Assembly (NCBI GenBank): GCA_958295645.1 | Contig: OY282361.1 | Coordinates: 890,927-954,926, forward strand | Reading direction: 5' to 3' | From: Longimicrobiales bacterium | Lineage (GTDB): Bacteria > Gemmatimonadota > Gemmatimonadetes > Longimicrobiales > Gaopeijiaceae | Length of the DNA stretch: 64,000 nucleotides | Shown here: one piece after another, positions 20,289 through 33,135 of the stretch | Position numbering within the stretch: the first letter of the stretch is position 1 | Layout of the letters: each line of letters opens with the position of its first letter | The notes under the pieces: model-generated | Databases searched by the model: none | What the model saw: only the letters and a program-made list of their open reading frames with translations | What the model was told of the DNA's origin: nothing | Program-made: the position numbers and the translations under genes

Positions 20289-21931
20289 CGGGGGATGTCG
20301 TTCAGAGTCCAGTCGTAGGGAAGGAAGCCGAGCCGGGCCTCGCCGTCCTCCAGCGCTTCGAGGGCGGCGCCGACTGCGTAGCCGGCCAGGAACGACCGCA
20401 CGCCTTCATGGCCCCCGAAGTCTTCCTGGAACCAATCGAGCACGCGGTTCACGCGCAGCTCGCGCCCCGCTCCGGCAGCGACGATGCGAAAATGGGATTC
20501 GTCCACCAGGAAGTTGCGCACGCGGCCGTCGAGCTGGCCGTCCAGTCCTTCGCCCGTGTAGGCCCATGGCATGAGCGCTGGACAACTCCGCGCCGCGCAG
20601 TTGACGGCGAAGTGGATGCGCGGGTCGCCCATGGGCCGGATGATCTCGTGTTCGATTTCGTCTTGGGACCGGAGGGCGCCCGCCACGAGGCAGTGCGCTT
20701 GCGTGAACACGTCCTCGATCTGCCAGACGGAGTTGGCGGGCCTGCCCGCCAAGCGGTTGCGCAGACCGCGGAGGCCTCCGGCCCGCTCGATGGGGTAGCG
20801 CTCCACGACCCGCTTGAGCATGCAGGCGTTGTAGGCGTTGATCCAAAACGCGAGGCGATCGTCGTGGGAGGCGGTTGCCAGCGCGGAGGAGCTGGCGGCG
20901 CCGAGCGCGACGAGGTACGCGAACAGTCCGTCGGGACGGGCGGCCAAGCGGGCGTAGTCCACTTCCCCGTCCCGCACGACCTCGTAGAGAACGACCGTGA
21001 ACGGTTCGTGGGCGGGCAGGGAGTCGCCGGCGCGCTGGATCGGGCGAACCGGGGTCGCGGCCTGGGCGGCCGCAGAGGAGGCCGCGGCGACCCGGACGCT
21101 CGTCCCCGCGACCGGAGTCGGCCCGTTGCCCGTCCACCGGAGCTCGGCCGCTTCAGCCCCGGCCCACGGAGCGGCGGCGAGGAGCGCGACGGCGGGCAGG
21201 CGCGCGCCGAATCGCTTGAGGATGGCGGGGAGGACGGCCAGCCCGGCGAGCAGCGCGCCCGCGATCAACACCCGAACGAGGGCCTCCCGAGAGGCCTCCT
21301 GGGAGCCCTGCAGGAGCGCGTCGGCAAAGAACGTGTACACGACGGTCCCGGGCAGAATGCCGATCAGCGTCGCGCCTGCGTAGACGGGCCAGCGAAGGGC
21401 GGTCAGGGCCGCGCCGAAGTTGAGGACGTTGAACGGCACCAGCGGAATCAGCCGCAGGACGAGCAGTCCCGTGAAGCCCTGCCGTTCCACCGCTTCGTCC
21501 AGCTTGCGCAGGGCCGCGGAATCCGCCCCGGCAAGCCGGCGGACGCCGTCCCTTCCCAGGAAGCGCGCGAGGACGAAGGCCGCGTTGGCGCCCAAGTTCG
21601 CGGCGATCAAGTTGAAGATCGATCCCCAGAAGACCCCGAAGACGGCTCCGCCCGCCAAGGTGAGCACGGTGCCTGGAACCGCCAGCGCGGTCGCCGTCGC
21701 ATAGGCGGCCACGAAGACGACGGGCGCCCACGGATTGCCGCGCAACCAGGAGATCGCTTCCGCGACGCCCTCCCGGGTCAGGTAGTCGCCCGCCGGAGTC
21801 GTCTGGAGGACGGCGTACCCGGCGCCGACCAGACCGACAAGCCCCGCCAGCTTGAGGATCGCCCTTCGGCGGCTTGGGCCGGCCGGCTCTGGCGCACGAT
21901 CCGGTTCTTGGTCGCGACCCGGCTCGCTCAC
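20285..21931 (-). CDS. TVP38/TMEM64-DUF547 fusion protein
   Basis: 548 residues. The N-terminal half is a TVP38/TMEM64 (VTT, DedA-like) membrane domain with an N-terminal helix, LAVPGTVLTLAGGAVFG, GANAAFVLARFLGRDGVRR and RLIPLVPFNVLNFG. A final helix (about 200-235) leads into a C-terminal DUF547 domain (LAFWINAYNACMLKRV, IHFAVNCAARSCP, NRVLDWFQEDF), placed outside the inner membrane by topology. GTG start at 21931 overlapping the oxidoreductase stop. The longer open frame upstream is a shadow of the oxidoreductase. The function of the fusion is unknown. Confidence 0.86.
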   Translation of the reverse strand: MSEPGRDQEPDRAPEPAGPSRRRAILKLAGLVGLVGAGYAVLQTTPAGDYLTREGVAEAISWLRGNPWAPVVFVAAYATATALAVPGTVLTLAGGAVFGVFWGSIFNLIAANLGANAAFVLARFLGRDGVRRLAGADSAALRKLDEAVERQGFTGLLVLRLIPLVPFNVLNFGAALTALRWPVYAGATLIGILPGTVVYTFFADALLQGSQEASREALVRVLIAGALLAGLAVLPAILKRFGARLPAVALLAAAPWAGAEAAELRWTGNGPTPVAGTSVRVAAASSAAAQAATPVRPIQRAGDSLPAHEPFTVVLYEVVRDGEVDYARLAARPDGLFAYLVALGAASSSALATASHDDRLAFWINAYNACMLKRVVERYPIERAGGLRGLRNRLAGRPANSVWQIEDVFTQAHCLVAGALRSQDEIEHEIIRPMGDPRIHFAVNCAARSCPALMPWAYTGEGLDGQLDGRVRNFLVDESHFRIVAAGAGRELRVNRVLDWFQEDFGGHEGVRSFLAGYAVGAALEALEDGEARLGFLPYDWTLNDIPR

Positions 21932-23505
21932 TTGAGCCAGCTCACGACCCGCTTGAGGGCTCTTCCGGAGCGGCTGTCCAGCCGGCCCCGCATGAACTCG
22001 TTCGACGCTCTCTTGACGCTCTCGGCCATGGTCGGATACGGGAAGATCGTCTGCGCCACGCGGCTCAGCGAGATGCCGTTCTGCCTTGCGACGAGAATGG
22101 GCGCGAGCAGTTCTCCGGCTCCCTTGGCCACGATCGTGGCGCCCAGGATGCGTCCCCTGCGGTCCGCCGATATCTTCGCGAAGCCGGAGGCTGCGCCGTC
22201 GGCGACGGCCCGGTCGAGACCAGCCAGGTCGTAACGGTAGACCGCGCCTCCGGAGGCCCGCGCCTCCTCCTCGCCGAGGCCCACGTGCGCGATCTCCGGA
22301 TCCGTGTAGGTGACCCGCGGGACGGCGTCCCAGCTCGCCTTCGCCTTGGCGGGCAAGATGGAGTTGCGCAGCGCGGTCTTGGCCATGTACTCGGCCGCGT
22401 GGGTGAACTGCGGGCCGCCGGTCACGTCGCCGGCCGCCCACACCGTCTTGGCCGACGTCCGGAGGCGGGCGTCGACGCGCACCGCCCCGCGGAGGGTCTC
22501 GATTCCGGCGGCCTCGAGGCCGAGGCCTTCGATTCGCGGTCTGCGGCCGGTCGCGACCAGGATCTGATCGGCCGCGATCCGGCCGGGCGCGTTTCGGTCC
22601 GCGGCGACCTGCTCCGAAGCCCCGGCGCCCGCGGCCCGGCCCGGCCCAACCGCCGAAGGGGAGGGCGAGCCGTCTTGCGGAGGCCCGGCGCCGACTGCTC
22701 CCAGCTCCACGACCTTGCGTCCGTCGGAGGCCAGCCGCACGGCGACCGCGGTCGTTCCGGTGCGCACGTCGATGCCCTCCGCCGCGAGAACGCCCGCCAA
22801 GTGGGCGGAGGCGTCGTCGTCCTCGCCGCCCAAGACGGCCCCCGCGGCCTCCACGATCGTCACCTTCGCGCCGAGCCGCGAGAACGTCTGGGCCAGCTCG
22901 ACGCCCACCGGGCCGCCTCCCAGCACGATCATCGAGCCGGGCAGCTCGTCCTGGTCGAAGACCGTCTCGTAGGTCCAGTAGCCCGCGCTCGCCAAGCCGG
23001 ACACGGCGGGCGCCCAGGGTTCCGCGCCGGTCGCGAGGATGAACCGCTTGGCGCGCAACAGGCCGACTCCGTCCACTTCCAGCGCCGAATCGTCTCGGAA
23101 ACGCGCGGCGCCGAAGTGCACCGCCACGCCCATGTCTCGAAAGCGCTGCGGATCGTCGTGCTTGGCGACGGTGGCGCGAGCGTCGCGCATTCGCTTCATC
23201 ACCGCCTTGAAGGGATGCCCCTGGCCGGTTGCCCGTAGCCCCAGTTCGCCGGCCTCTTCCATCCGCCGAGCCAAGCGCGCCGAAGCGATCAAGGCCTTGG
23301 AGGGCACGCAGCCGGTCCACAGGCAGTCGCCGCCAAGCTCGGCCTTCTCCACGACGGCGGCGCGGAGTCCCAGGTAGGCGGCCCCCGCGGCGGACACCAA
23401 GCCGCCCACGCCGCCGCCCACCGCTACGAGGTCGTATTCCCGCGTCAAAAGTGGTCCGTTCTGGCCATGTTCGCGTCCCAGCCGCTCATTTACGTTGTTG
23501 AGCAC
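21928..23505 (-). CDS. MerA-like FAD-dependent disulfide oxidoreductase
   Basis: Pyridine nucleotide-disulfide oxidoreductase (525 residues). FAD-binding GGGVGGL is near residue 30, the redox pair is [13 protein letters not shown], the NAD(P) fold is [12 protein letters not shown], the second FAD motif is [13 protein letters not shown], and it has a C-terminal dimerisation domain. It lacks the C-terminal Cys pair and HMA domain of true mercuric reductase. An unusual 45-residue Gly/Pro/Ala-rich insertion sits near 275-320. First gene of the operon with the TVP38-DUF547 and glycosyltransferase fusions. The start is a GTG at 23505; a TTG about 20 codons in is possible. Confidence 0.88.
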   Translation of the reverse strand: MLNNVNERLGREHGQNGPLLTREYDLVAVGGGVGGLVSAAGAAYLGLRAAVVEKAELGGDCLWTGCVPSKALIASARLARRMEEAGELGLRATGQGHPFKAVMKRMRDARATVAKHDDPQRFRDMGVAVHFGAARFRDDSALEVDGVGLLRAKRFILATGAEPWAPAVSGLASAGYWTYETVFDQDELPGSMIVLGGGPVGVELAQTFSRLGAKVTIVEAAGAVLGGEDDDASAHLAGVLAAEGIDVRTGTTAVAVRLASDGRKVVELGAVGAGPPQDGSPSPSAVGPGRAAGAGASEQVAADRNAPGRIAADQILVATGRRPRIEGLGLEAAGIETLRGAVRVDARLRTSAKTVWAAGDVTGGPQFTHAAEYMAKTALRNSILPAKAKASWDAVPRVTYTDPEIAHVGLGEEEARASGGAVYRYDLAGLDRAVADGAASGFAKISADRRGRILGATIVAKGAGELLAPILVARQNGISLSRVAQTIFPYPTMAESVKRASNEFMRGRLDSRSGRALKRVVSWLK

Positions 23506-23539
23506 AAATGTGCGGGTTCGCCGCCAGACAGGCCAGAAG

Positions 23540-23567
23540 TTGTCCGTCTCTTATTTCGTGTTATATT
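23540..23567 (+). promoter_or_regulatory. Probable sigma-70-type promoter of recA
   Basis: TTGTCC and TATATT separated by 16 bp, in an AT-richer patch 57 bp before the recA ATG. No clear SOS box (neither CTGT-N8-ACAG nor GAAC-N4-GTTC) is seen in the 118-bp space. Confidence 0.55.
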
Positions 23568-23623
23568 CGGTTTTAGACGACCGACCTACAGACCACCCAG
23601 CCCTCAGGGAGCCCGAAGCCAAC

Positions 23624-24718
<1,095 letters not shown>

Positions 24719-24875
24719 GGGCGTCGCGGAACCGCCAGGGAAGCGAGCCGCGGCGGCATGGGCTAGCTTTGGGGCGCGTCCGCCGGCCGCGGGAACGGTC
24801 GTTCGGGCGCGTCCCGCTTCCCGTGCCCGCAGTGGGTCTGCGCGCGTCGTTCCGGGCGCCCGCTTCCCGTCCAAG

Positions 24876-27601
<2,726 letters not shown>

Positions 27602-27605
<4 letters not shown>

Positions 27606-27994
27606 AGATCGGAGACTGGATCGACGCGCAGGAACCGGCCGTGCCCGCCGGCTTTCGGGCACGTCTTAAGGCGGAAGGGCCGGCGTCGGCCGCTGGATTC
27701 GCCGCCGCGGCCGGCGAGGCTCTCGACGAGGCGCTGCATTCCGGCCCGAAAGAACGGGCTGCGACAGCCTCTGCACGCGCTCGCGATCCCAGCCAGCCCG
27801 CCCCCGACGAGCGCGACGCCGCCTACTCGCTTTTGGCGGCGGACGCCTACGTCACCTACGCCTGCCTCCTGGCCCTGCGCGAAGACGACGCAGCGGCCGC
27901 GCTCGAAGAAATCGCCGCGGCGCTGAGCAAGCCGCCGCCGACCCCCGATCCCCCGCCCGCGGCCCAGCGCCGCGTGCCGAGACGCTCCGCATGA
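27602..27994 (+). CDS. Small conserved-looking protein of unknown function
   Basis: 130 residues; no family recognised. It starts at a GTG overlapping the alaS stop and ends in an ATGA overlap with the PHP phosphatase, so both borders are fixed by coupling. The N-terminus reads MKIGDWIDAQEPAVPAGF. The middle and C-terminal thirds are helical (AYSLLAADAYVTYACLLA) with a Pro-rich tail. No signal peptide or membrane segment. Confidence 0.7.
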
Positions 27995-28860
27995 CCCGGG
28001 GCTACGGGGACTTCCACAGCCACTTGGCGCCCGGCGTGGACGACGGCTCGCCCACGATGGAAGACGCCCTCCATTCCGTGGACCGCATGGTGGGCGCGGG
28101 CGTGCGCCGCATCGTCACGACCCCGCACATGCCGGCCTCGCTCGCTCGGGAGCCCCGGCGGTTCGGCGCCTTCCTGGACCGGATAGAAGAGCGGTGGGCC
28201 GCGTTGCGCGTTCTCGCGGTTCGCGAGCACCCCGAACTCGACTTCCGCCTCGGCGCGGAGGTCCGGCTGGACACGGCCGAGCCCGATGTCTCCGACCCCC
28301 GGATCAGGCTGGGCGGCACGTCGTTCGTGTTGGTGGAGTGGGCCGGCTTCCGCGCGCCGACGGGTTCGCCTGAAGGTCCCGTCGCCGACTCCGGCTGGCG
28401 AGCGCTGAGAACGCTGCGCGACGAAGGATTCCTGCCGGTGATCGCTCACCCCGAGCGCTACGCGGGGATCGACGCCGGCCTGGACGCGGTGCGCGCTTGG
28501 AAGGACGCGGGCGCCTTCCTGCAGGGCACCTACGGCTCCCTGGTGGGCCAATACGGCTCCGTCGCGCAGGCGCTGATCCGGCGCATGCTGGAGGAAGGAC
28601 TGCTGGACTACCTGTCTTCCGACTTCCACGGGCGTCCCCGGTACGTGTTGTACATCAGCCAGGGGGCGGACAAGCTGCGACAGTTCGGCGGGGATCGGCA
28701 ACTCGACCTGCTGGCCAAGGAAAACCCCGCTCGCCTCTTCGCCAACCAATCGCCGTTGCCGGTGCCGCCTCTGCCGGTCGAGGGTCCGCTCGCGGCTCTG
28801 CGCAACTGGGCAGAGGGCCGTGCCGCGGCAGCGTCCCTGCAAATGCGAGGCGCGTCGTGA
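27991..28860 (+). CDS. CpsB/CapC-type PHP-family tyrosine phosphatase
   Basis: Metal-dependent phosphatase/hydrolase of the PHP fold (289 residues). The N-terminal metal motif is DFHSHLAPGVDDGS, with further His ligands in TTPHMP, VIAHPERY and SDFHGRP. The family (CpsB, YwqE) dephosphorylates the tyrosine kinases that control capsule or exopolysaccharide export. No such kinase lies in this window. The next gene, a GmhA-like isomerase, also points to surface sugars. The ATG overlaps the preceding stop. Confidence 0.85.
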   Translation: MTRGYGDFHSHLAPGVDDGSPTMEDALHSVDRMVGAGVRRIVTTPHMPASLAREPRRFGAFLDRIEERWAALRVLAVREHPELDFRLGAEVRLDTAEPDVSDPRIRLGGTSFVLVEWAGFRAPTGSPEGPVADSGWRALRTLRDEGFLPVIAHPERYAGIDAGLDAVRAWKDAGAFLQGTYGSLVGQYGSVAQALIRRMLEEGLLDYLSSDFHGRPRYVLYISQGADKLRQFGGDRQLDLLAKENPARLFANQSPLPVPPLPVEGPLAALRNWAEGRAAAASLQMRGAS

Positions 28861-29489
28861 CTGCACGAGGAAACGACGCAGGCGCTCCGCTGCGGAGGCC
28901 GGACGCCCCCGCAGCAGCCGACTCCAGCTTCGTCGCAAGCGCCCTCGGCGACTTGGCCGCGCTGGCGCAGGTCGTCGCGGACACGCAGAGCGAGGCCGTC
29001 GCCGAATACGCGCGACGCGCGGCCGAGACCCTCAGGGCGGGCGGCAAGCTCCTCTTCTGCGGCAACGGAGGCTCGGCCGCGGACGCTCAGCACTTAGCCG
29101 CCGAGTACGTGGTTCGCCTGTCTCGCAACCGGCAGGCCCTCCCGGCGCTGGCGCTCACCACGGACACGTCGGTGCTGACCGCCTGCGCCAACGACCTGGG
29201 CTACGAAGAGGTGTTTGCGCGCCAACTGCAGGCGCTGGCCCGACCCGGGGACCTCTTGGTCCTGCATTCGACCTCGGGAACGTCTCCGAACCTCGTCCGT
29301 GCCGCCGAAGCGGCCCGAGCCGCGGGCATTCCGATCGTGGGAGCGCTCGCGGCGGGCGGCGGGCGGCTGCGGGACTTGGTGGACGTCGCCGTCGTGGTCC
29401 CGACCCGCCACACCTCGCGGGCGCAGGAGATCCACTTGGCCATCGGCCACATCGTGTGCGGCCAAGTCGAAGACGAGGTGGCGGAATGA
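28857..29489 (+). CDS. SIS-domain isomerase, GmhA/DiaA-like
   Basis: Sedoheptulose-7-phosphate isomerase family, which starts ADP-heptose synthesis for LPS core. 210 residues with LLFCGNGGSAADAQH, ALTTDTSVLTACAND and HSTSGTSPN, close to the GmhA motifs. The first 30 residues are a polar extension. DiaA, a replication-initiation factor, shares this fold and cannot be excluded. GTG start in the preceding stop; the stop overlaps the SDR ATG. Confidence 0.85.
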   Translation: MTARGNDAGAPLRRPDAPAAADSSFVASALGDLAALAQVVADTQSEAVAEYARRAAETLRAGGKLLFCGNGGSAADAQHLAAEYVVRLSRNRQALPALALTTDTSVLTACANDLGYEEVFARQLQALARPGDLLVLHSTSGTSPNLVRAAEAARAAGIPIVGALAAGGGRLRDLVDVAVVVPTRHTSRAQEIHLAIGHIVCGQVEDEVAE

Positions 29490-30313
29490 CGGTCCGGGAA
29501 GGCTCGCTCGATCGTGGGCCCGGCCCATCCGCCGGCCCCAACCTGTCCGCCGGACTGGAGCTGGACTTGGCCGGCAAGCGCGCCTTGGTGACGGGCGGCT
29601 CCAGGGGCGTCGGCGCGGCCACCGTCCGGTTGCTGGCCCGCTTGGGCGCCGACACCGGCATTTCGTGCCGCACTAGGCTCGACGAGGCGGAGCAGGTCGT
29701 TCGGGAGGCCGAGCGTTGCGGGTCGCGGGCGTGGGCCGACTGCGGCGACTTGTCGGATCCGGAGGCCGTGGCTCGGCTCTTCGCCCGGGTGGACTCGGAG
29801 TTCGGAGGACTCGACCTGTTCGTCGGCAACGCGGGCATCTGGCCTGTCGAGGACGTGCCGCTCGCGGAGATGGACGCCGGCCGCTGGCGGCGCACGATGG
29901 CCGTCAATCTCGACAGCATCTTCTACACCACGCGGGAAGCGCTTCGCCGCATCTCGCCCGGCGGACGGATCGTGCTGGTGTCGTCCACGGCCGCGCAGCG
30001 GGGCGAGGCGGGCCACGGCGACTACGCGGCCACCAAGGGCGCGATCAACTCGCTGGTCAAGGGGCTCTGCGTCGAGGCGGGCGGCAGCAACGTCACCGTC
30101 AACGCCGTGGCCCCCGGCTGGATCGACACGGAGATGTCCAGCAAAGCGCTCGAAAGCGAAGCGCGCGCCGCCATCGACGCGGCGATCCCGCTGGGCCGCG
30201 TGGCCACGGCCGAGGACGTGGCCGGCGCCATCGCCTTCCTGTGTTCGTCCTGGGCCCGCCACGTCACGGGCGAAGTGCTCAACGTCAACGGGGGAGCGGT
30301 TCTGGCCGGATGA
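29486..30313 (+). CDS. SDR family oxidoreductase (FabG-like)
   Basis: Classical short-chain dehydrogenase/reductase, 275 residues. Cofactor loop TGGSRGVG, NAG in VGNAGIWP, the catalytic serine in LVSSTA, Tyr and Lys in YAATK, and the C-terminal GEVLNVNGGAVL. It has a 20-residue extension before the fold. FabG-like by motifs; the substrate is unknown. ATG start overlapping the isomerase stop. Confidence 0.88.
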   Translation: MTVREGSLDRGPGPSAGPNLSAGLELDLAGKRALVTGGSRGVGAATVRLLARLGADTGISCRTRLDEAEQVVREAERCGSRAWADCGDLSDPEAVARLFARVDSEFGGLDLFVGNAGIWPVEDVPLAEMDAGRWRRTMAVNLDSIFYTTREALRRISPGGRIVLVSSTAAQRGEAGHGDYAATKGAINSLVKGLCVEAGGSNVTVNAVAPGWIDTEMSSKALESEARAAIDAAIPLGRVATAEDVAGAIAFLCSSWARHVTGEVLNVNGGAVLAG

Positions 30314-31728
30314 GCGTTCGCGTTGAGGTCCCCGGCGCGGTCCGAGGGCTGGTCGAGCGATTGGAGGGCGCCGGTTTCGAGACGTGGATCGTCGGCGGCG
30401 CGGTGAGGGACGCCATCGTGGGCAGGCCGGCGAACAGCGCGGTGGCCTGGGACTTGGCTACGGCGGCCTCGCCCTCCCGGGTGCGCCGGCTCTTCCGCCG
30501 CACGGTTCCGCTGGGCCTGGAGTACGGCACGGTCGGCGTCTTCGGCGCCGACGGCGTGCTCCACGAGGTCACCACGTTCCGCCGCGACGTCGCCACGTTC
30601 GGGCGCAAGGCCACCGTGGCGTTCGGCCACAGCCTCTCGGAGGACCTGGCGCGGCGCGACTTCACCGTCAACGCCATGGCCTGGCACCCGCTCCGGGGCG
30701 AGCTGCGCGATCCTCACGAGGGTCGTGCCGACATCGAAGCCGGCGTCCTCCGGGCGGTGGGGGCCGCCTCCAAGCGCTTCCGCGAAGACTACTTGCGCGT
30801 CCTGCGCGGATTTCGCTTCGCGGGCGCCCTGGACCTCCGCGTCGAGCCGGCCACCTGGGCGGGCATGGTGGAGTCGGTGCCGGGGCTGGCCCATCTCTCC
30901 ATGGAGCGCGTGCGCGAGGAGCTGATGAAGACGATGAGCGGCGCGCACCCTTCCCGCACGCTCGCGCTGTACCAGAAGTCCGGCGCCTTCGGCCAGCTTC
31001 TGCCCGAGATGGCCGCTCCGCTGGCGCCCGCGGCGCTGGCCGCCGTGGATTCCGCCCGCGCCTGCAGGCCGATCCTCCGCATGGCCGTGCTCCTCCTCTA
31101 CGGCCTTGGCGGGAGCCCTCTCGGCGAGAGCACTCCGTCCGGGCGCCGCGACGCTGGGGCGACGGCGGGAAAGTTGTTGCGTCGCTTGCGCTTCTCGAAC
31201 GCGGAGAGAGCGACCGTTGCCGCCGCGATGGCCGGAGGCTTGGCGCCGGACGACCGCATCCGGAGCAGCGACGCGTCCAGACGCCGGTGGGCCGCGGAAC
31301 TCGGAGGAAGCGCGGCCGCCGCAAGGGCCGCCGTGCGCGACGTCTTTCGCCTCTGGATCGCCGTTCTGCGCTCGGGCGCGGACTGCCCCGGGGCGCTCCA
31401 AGTCCTCCGCGAAGTCCGGCGGGACATGCGCGACGGGGTCCCTATGTCGGTGGCCGAACTCGCCGTCGGCGGAGGAGACCTGATCGAACTGGGCTGGACG
31501 CCCGGCCCCCGGCTCGGCGAAGCGTTGGGGCGACTGCTGGACGCCGTGTGGCGGACGCCGTCGCTCAACGAGCGGACGCGGCTTCTTCGGCTGGCGGCCG
31601 AGTTCGGCCCACCGGACTACGCCGACGGCGCCAAGGACTCTTCCGGATCCGCACGAGGGGCGTGTCGCCAACCGGGCCACGCCGACGGCGCCAAAGACTC
31701 TTCAGCGCCCGCGCGAGGGACGCCGTGA
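30310..31728 (+). CDS. CCA-adding enzyme / poly(A) polymerase family, catalytic Asp altered
   Basis: Class II tRNA nucleotidyltransferase family, 472 residues. The head domain shows WIVGGAVRD and the RRDFTVNAMAW motif; the neck has DYLRVLRGFRFA; the body and tail are helical. The metal-binding pair, normally D-x-D before LAT, reads A-W-D-LAT here (residues about 45-50), so the first carboxylate is missing. The C-terminus is extended by an imperfect 60-bp duplication. The ATG overlaps the SDR stop and the TGA overlaps the rarA GTG. The family is sure; activity is doubtful. Confidence 0.85.
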   Translation: MSVRVEVPGAVRGLVERLEGAGFETWIVGGAVRDAIVGRPANSAVAWDLATAASPSRVRRLFRRTVPLGLEYGTVGVFGADGVLHEVTTFRRDVATFGRKATVAFGHSLSEDLARRDFTVNAMAWHPLRGELRDPHEGRADIEAGVLRAVGAASKRFREDYLRVLRGFRFAGALDLRVEPATWAGMVESVPGLAHLSMERVREELMKTMSGAHPSRTLALYQKSGAFGQLLPEMAAPLAPAALAAVDSARACRPILRMAVLLLYGLGGSPLGESTPSGRRDAGATAGKLLRRLRFSNAERATVAAAMAGGLAPDDRIRSSDASRRRWAAELGGSAAAARAAVRDVFRLWIAVLRSGADCPGALQVLREVRRDMRDGVPMSVAELAVGGGDLIELGWTPGPRLGEALGRLLDAVWRTPSLNERTRLLRLAAEFGPPDYADGAKDSSGSARGACRQPGHADGAKDSSAPARGTP

Positions 31729-31731
31729 CTC
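31612..31731 (+). repeat. Imperfect 60-bp tandem duplication at the 3' end of the CCA-enzyme gene
   Basis: Two adjacent 60-bp units, clearest from 31621 and 31681 (both begin GCCGACGGCGCCAA), encode a repeated YADGAKDSS / HADGAKDSS tail and run into the stop and the rarA start. Confidence 0.8.
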
Positions 31732-33119
31732 GCGCGTTCGACTTGTTTCCGCACCCGGAGAAGCGCGAGCCCGGCCGCCCTGGCTCCGACGCGGGCGGAG
31801 GAGGCCTCCGCGGTTCCGCCGGCAACGAATCCCCGCCGGGCAGCCATGCGCCCCTGGCCGCCCGCATGAGGCCCCGCAACTTGGCCGAGTTCCAGGGCCA
31901 AGAGGCGCTCGTCGGAGAAGGCGGGCCGCTTCGAACCATGATCGACGCCGGGCGCGTCTCCAGCTTCATCTTGTGGGGTCCGCCGGGATCGGGAAAGACG
32001 ACGCTGGCCCGACTCGTGGCGGAGTCGGCGGAGGCGGCCTTCACGTCCTTCAGTGCGGTGACCGAAGGCGTCGCCCGCGTGCGCGAGATCATCGCGGAGG
32101 CCCGTACCCGCCGCCAAGCCTCCGGGCGCGGAACCATCCTCTTCTGCGACGAGATACACCGCTTCAACAAGGCCCAGCAGGACGCCTTCCTCCCCGTGGT
32201 GGAGGCCGGCGACGTGGTCCTCGTGGGCGCGACGACCGAGAATCCCAGCTTCGAGGTCGTCCGCCCGCTTCTCTCGCGGGCTCCGGTCGTCGTCCTGGAG
32301 CCTCTGTCGGTGGACGACTTGGCCGCTGTCGTCTCCGCCGCGCTGGCCGACGAGGAGCGTGGACTTGGCGCCGTCGGCCTCTCCGCCTCGCCGGACGTCG
32401 TGCAACGAATCGCGCAGGCCGCCGACGGAGACGCCCGCCGCGCCCTGGGCATCCTGGAGCGCGCCGCCGAGATCGCCGGGCCGAGCGGCGGGGACCTGTC
32501 CGCCGCCGTCGTCGAGACGGCCGTCCAGCATCGCTTCGCCGTGTACGACAAGGCGGGCGACCAGCACTACGATCTCATCTCGGCGCTCCACAAGTCGGTG
32601 CGGGGCGGCGACCCCGACGCGGCGCTCTACTGGCTGGGAAGGATGCTGGACGCGGGCGAAGACCCGATGTACCTGGCCCGTCGGCTGGTTCGCATGGCGG
32701 TGGAGGACGTCGGCCTCGCCGACCCCGGCGCCCTGGCCGTGGCGCTGGCGGGCCGGGACGGCTACCGCTTCCTGGGATCGCCCGAAGGCGAGCTCGCCCT
32801 GGCGCAAACCGCCGCCTACTTGGCCGCAGCGCCCAAGTCGAACCAGCTCTACAAAGGCTGGGGCAGGGCTCTGCAGGCGGCCCGCGACTCCCCCGGCGAG
32901 CCTGTCCCCCTCCATCTCCGAAACGCGCCGACGGCTCTCATGAAGGACTTGGGCCACGGCAAAGACTACCTGTACGACCCCGACCAGCCCGGAGGCGTCT
33001 CCCGCCAGCGCTACCTTCCCGAGACGCTTGTCGCGGAGCGCTTCTACCGCCCCGGCGACACCGGATGGGAGGCCGAGGCCCGTGCCCGCGTCGAGGAATG
33101 GCGCCGCCGCCGAGGATAG
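31725..33119 (+). CDS. rarA: Replication-associated recombination protein A
   Basis: RarA/MgsA AAA+ ATPase of the clamp-loader family that acts at stalled forks. 464 residues. It has RPRNLAEFQGQEALVG, Walker A GPPGSGKTT, Walker B ILFCDEIHRFNK, the ATTENPSFEV sensor region and the C-terminal tetramerisation domain (LALAQTAAYLAAAPKSN, HLRNAPTALMK). A 45-residue polar extension precedes the core. GTG start at 31725 in the preceding stop; the longer open frame is a shadow. Confidence 0.95.
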   Translation: MTRAFDLFPHPEKREPGRPGSDAGGGGLRGSAGNESPPGSHAPLAARMRPRNLAEFQGQEALVGEGGPLRTMIDAGRVSSFILWGPPGSGKTTLARLVAESAEAAFTSFSAVTEGVARVREIIAEARTRRQASGRGTILFCDEIHRFNKAQQDAFLPVVEAGDVVLVGATTENPSFEVVRPLLSRAPVVVLEPLSVDDLAAVVSAALADEERGLGAVGLSASPDVVQRIAQAADGDARRALGILERAAEIAGPSGGDLSAAVVETAVQHRFAVYDKAGDQHYDLISALHKSVRGGDPDAALYWLGRMLDAGEDPMYLARRLVRMAVEDVGLADPGALAVALAGRDGYRFLGSPEGELALAQTAAYLAAAPKSNQLYKGWGRALQAARDSPGEPVPLHLRNAPTALMKDLGHGKDYLYDPDQPGGVSRQRYLPETLVAERFYRPGDTGWEAEARARVEEWRRRRG

Positions 33120-33135
33120 ACGAGCGATTCCGATC

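Noticed and set aside
23461-23623. LexA/SOS box before recA
   Set aside because: Neither the Gram-negative nor the Gram-positive consensus is present; TTGTTGAGCACAAATGTGC is only loosely dyadic.
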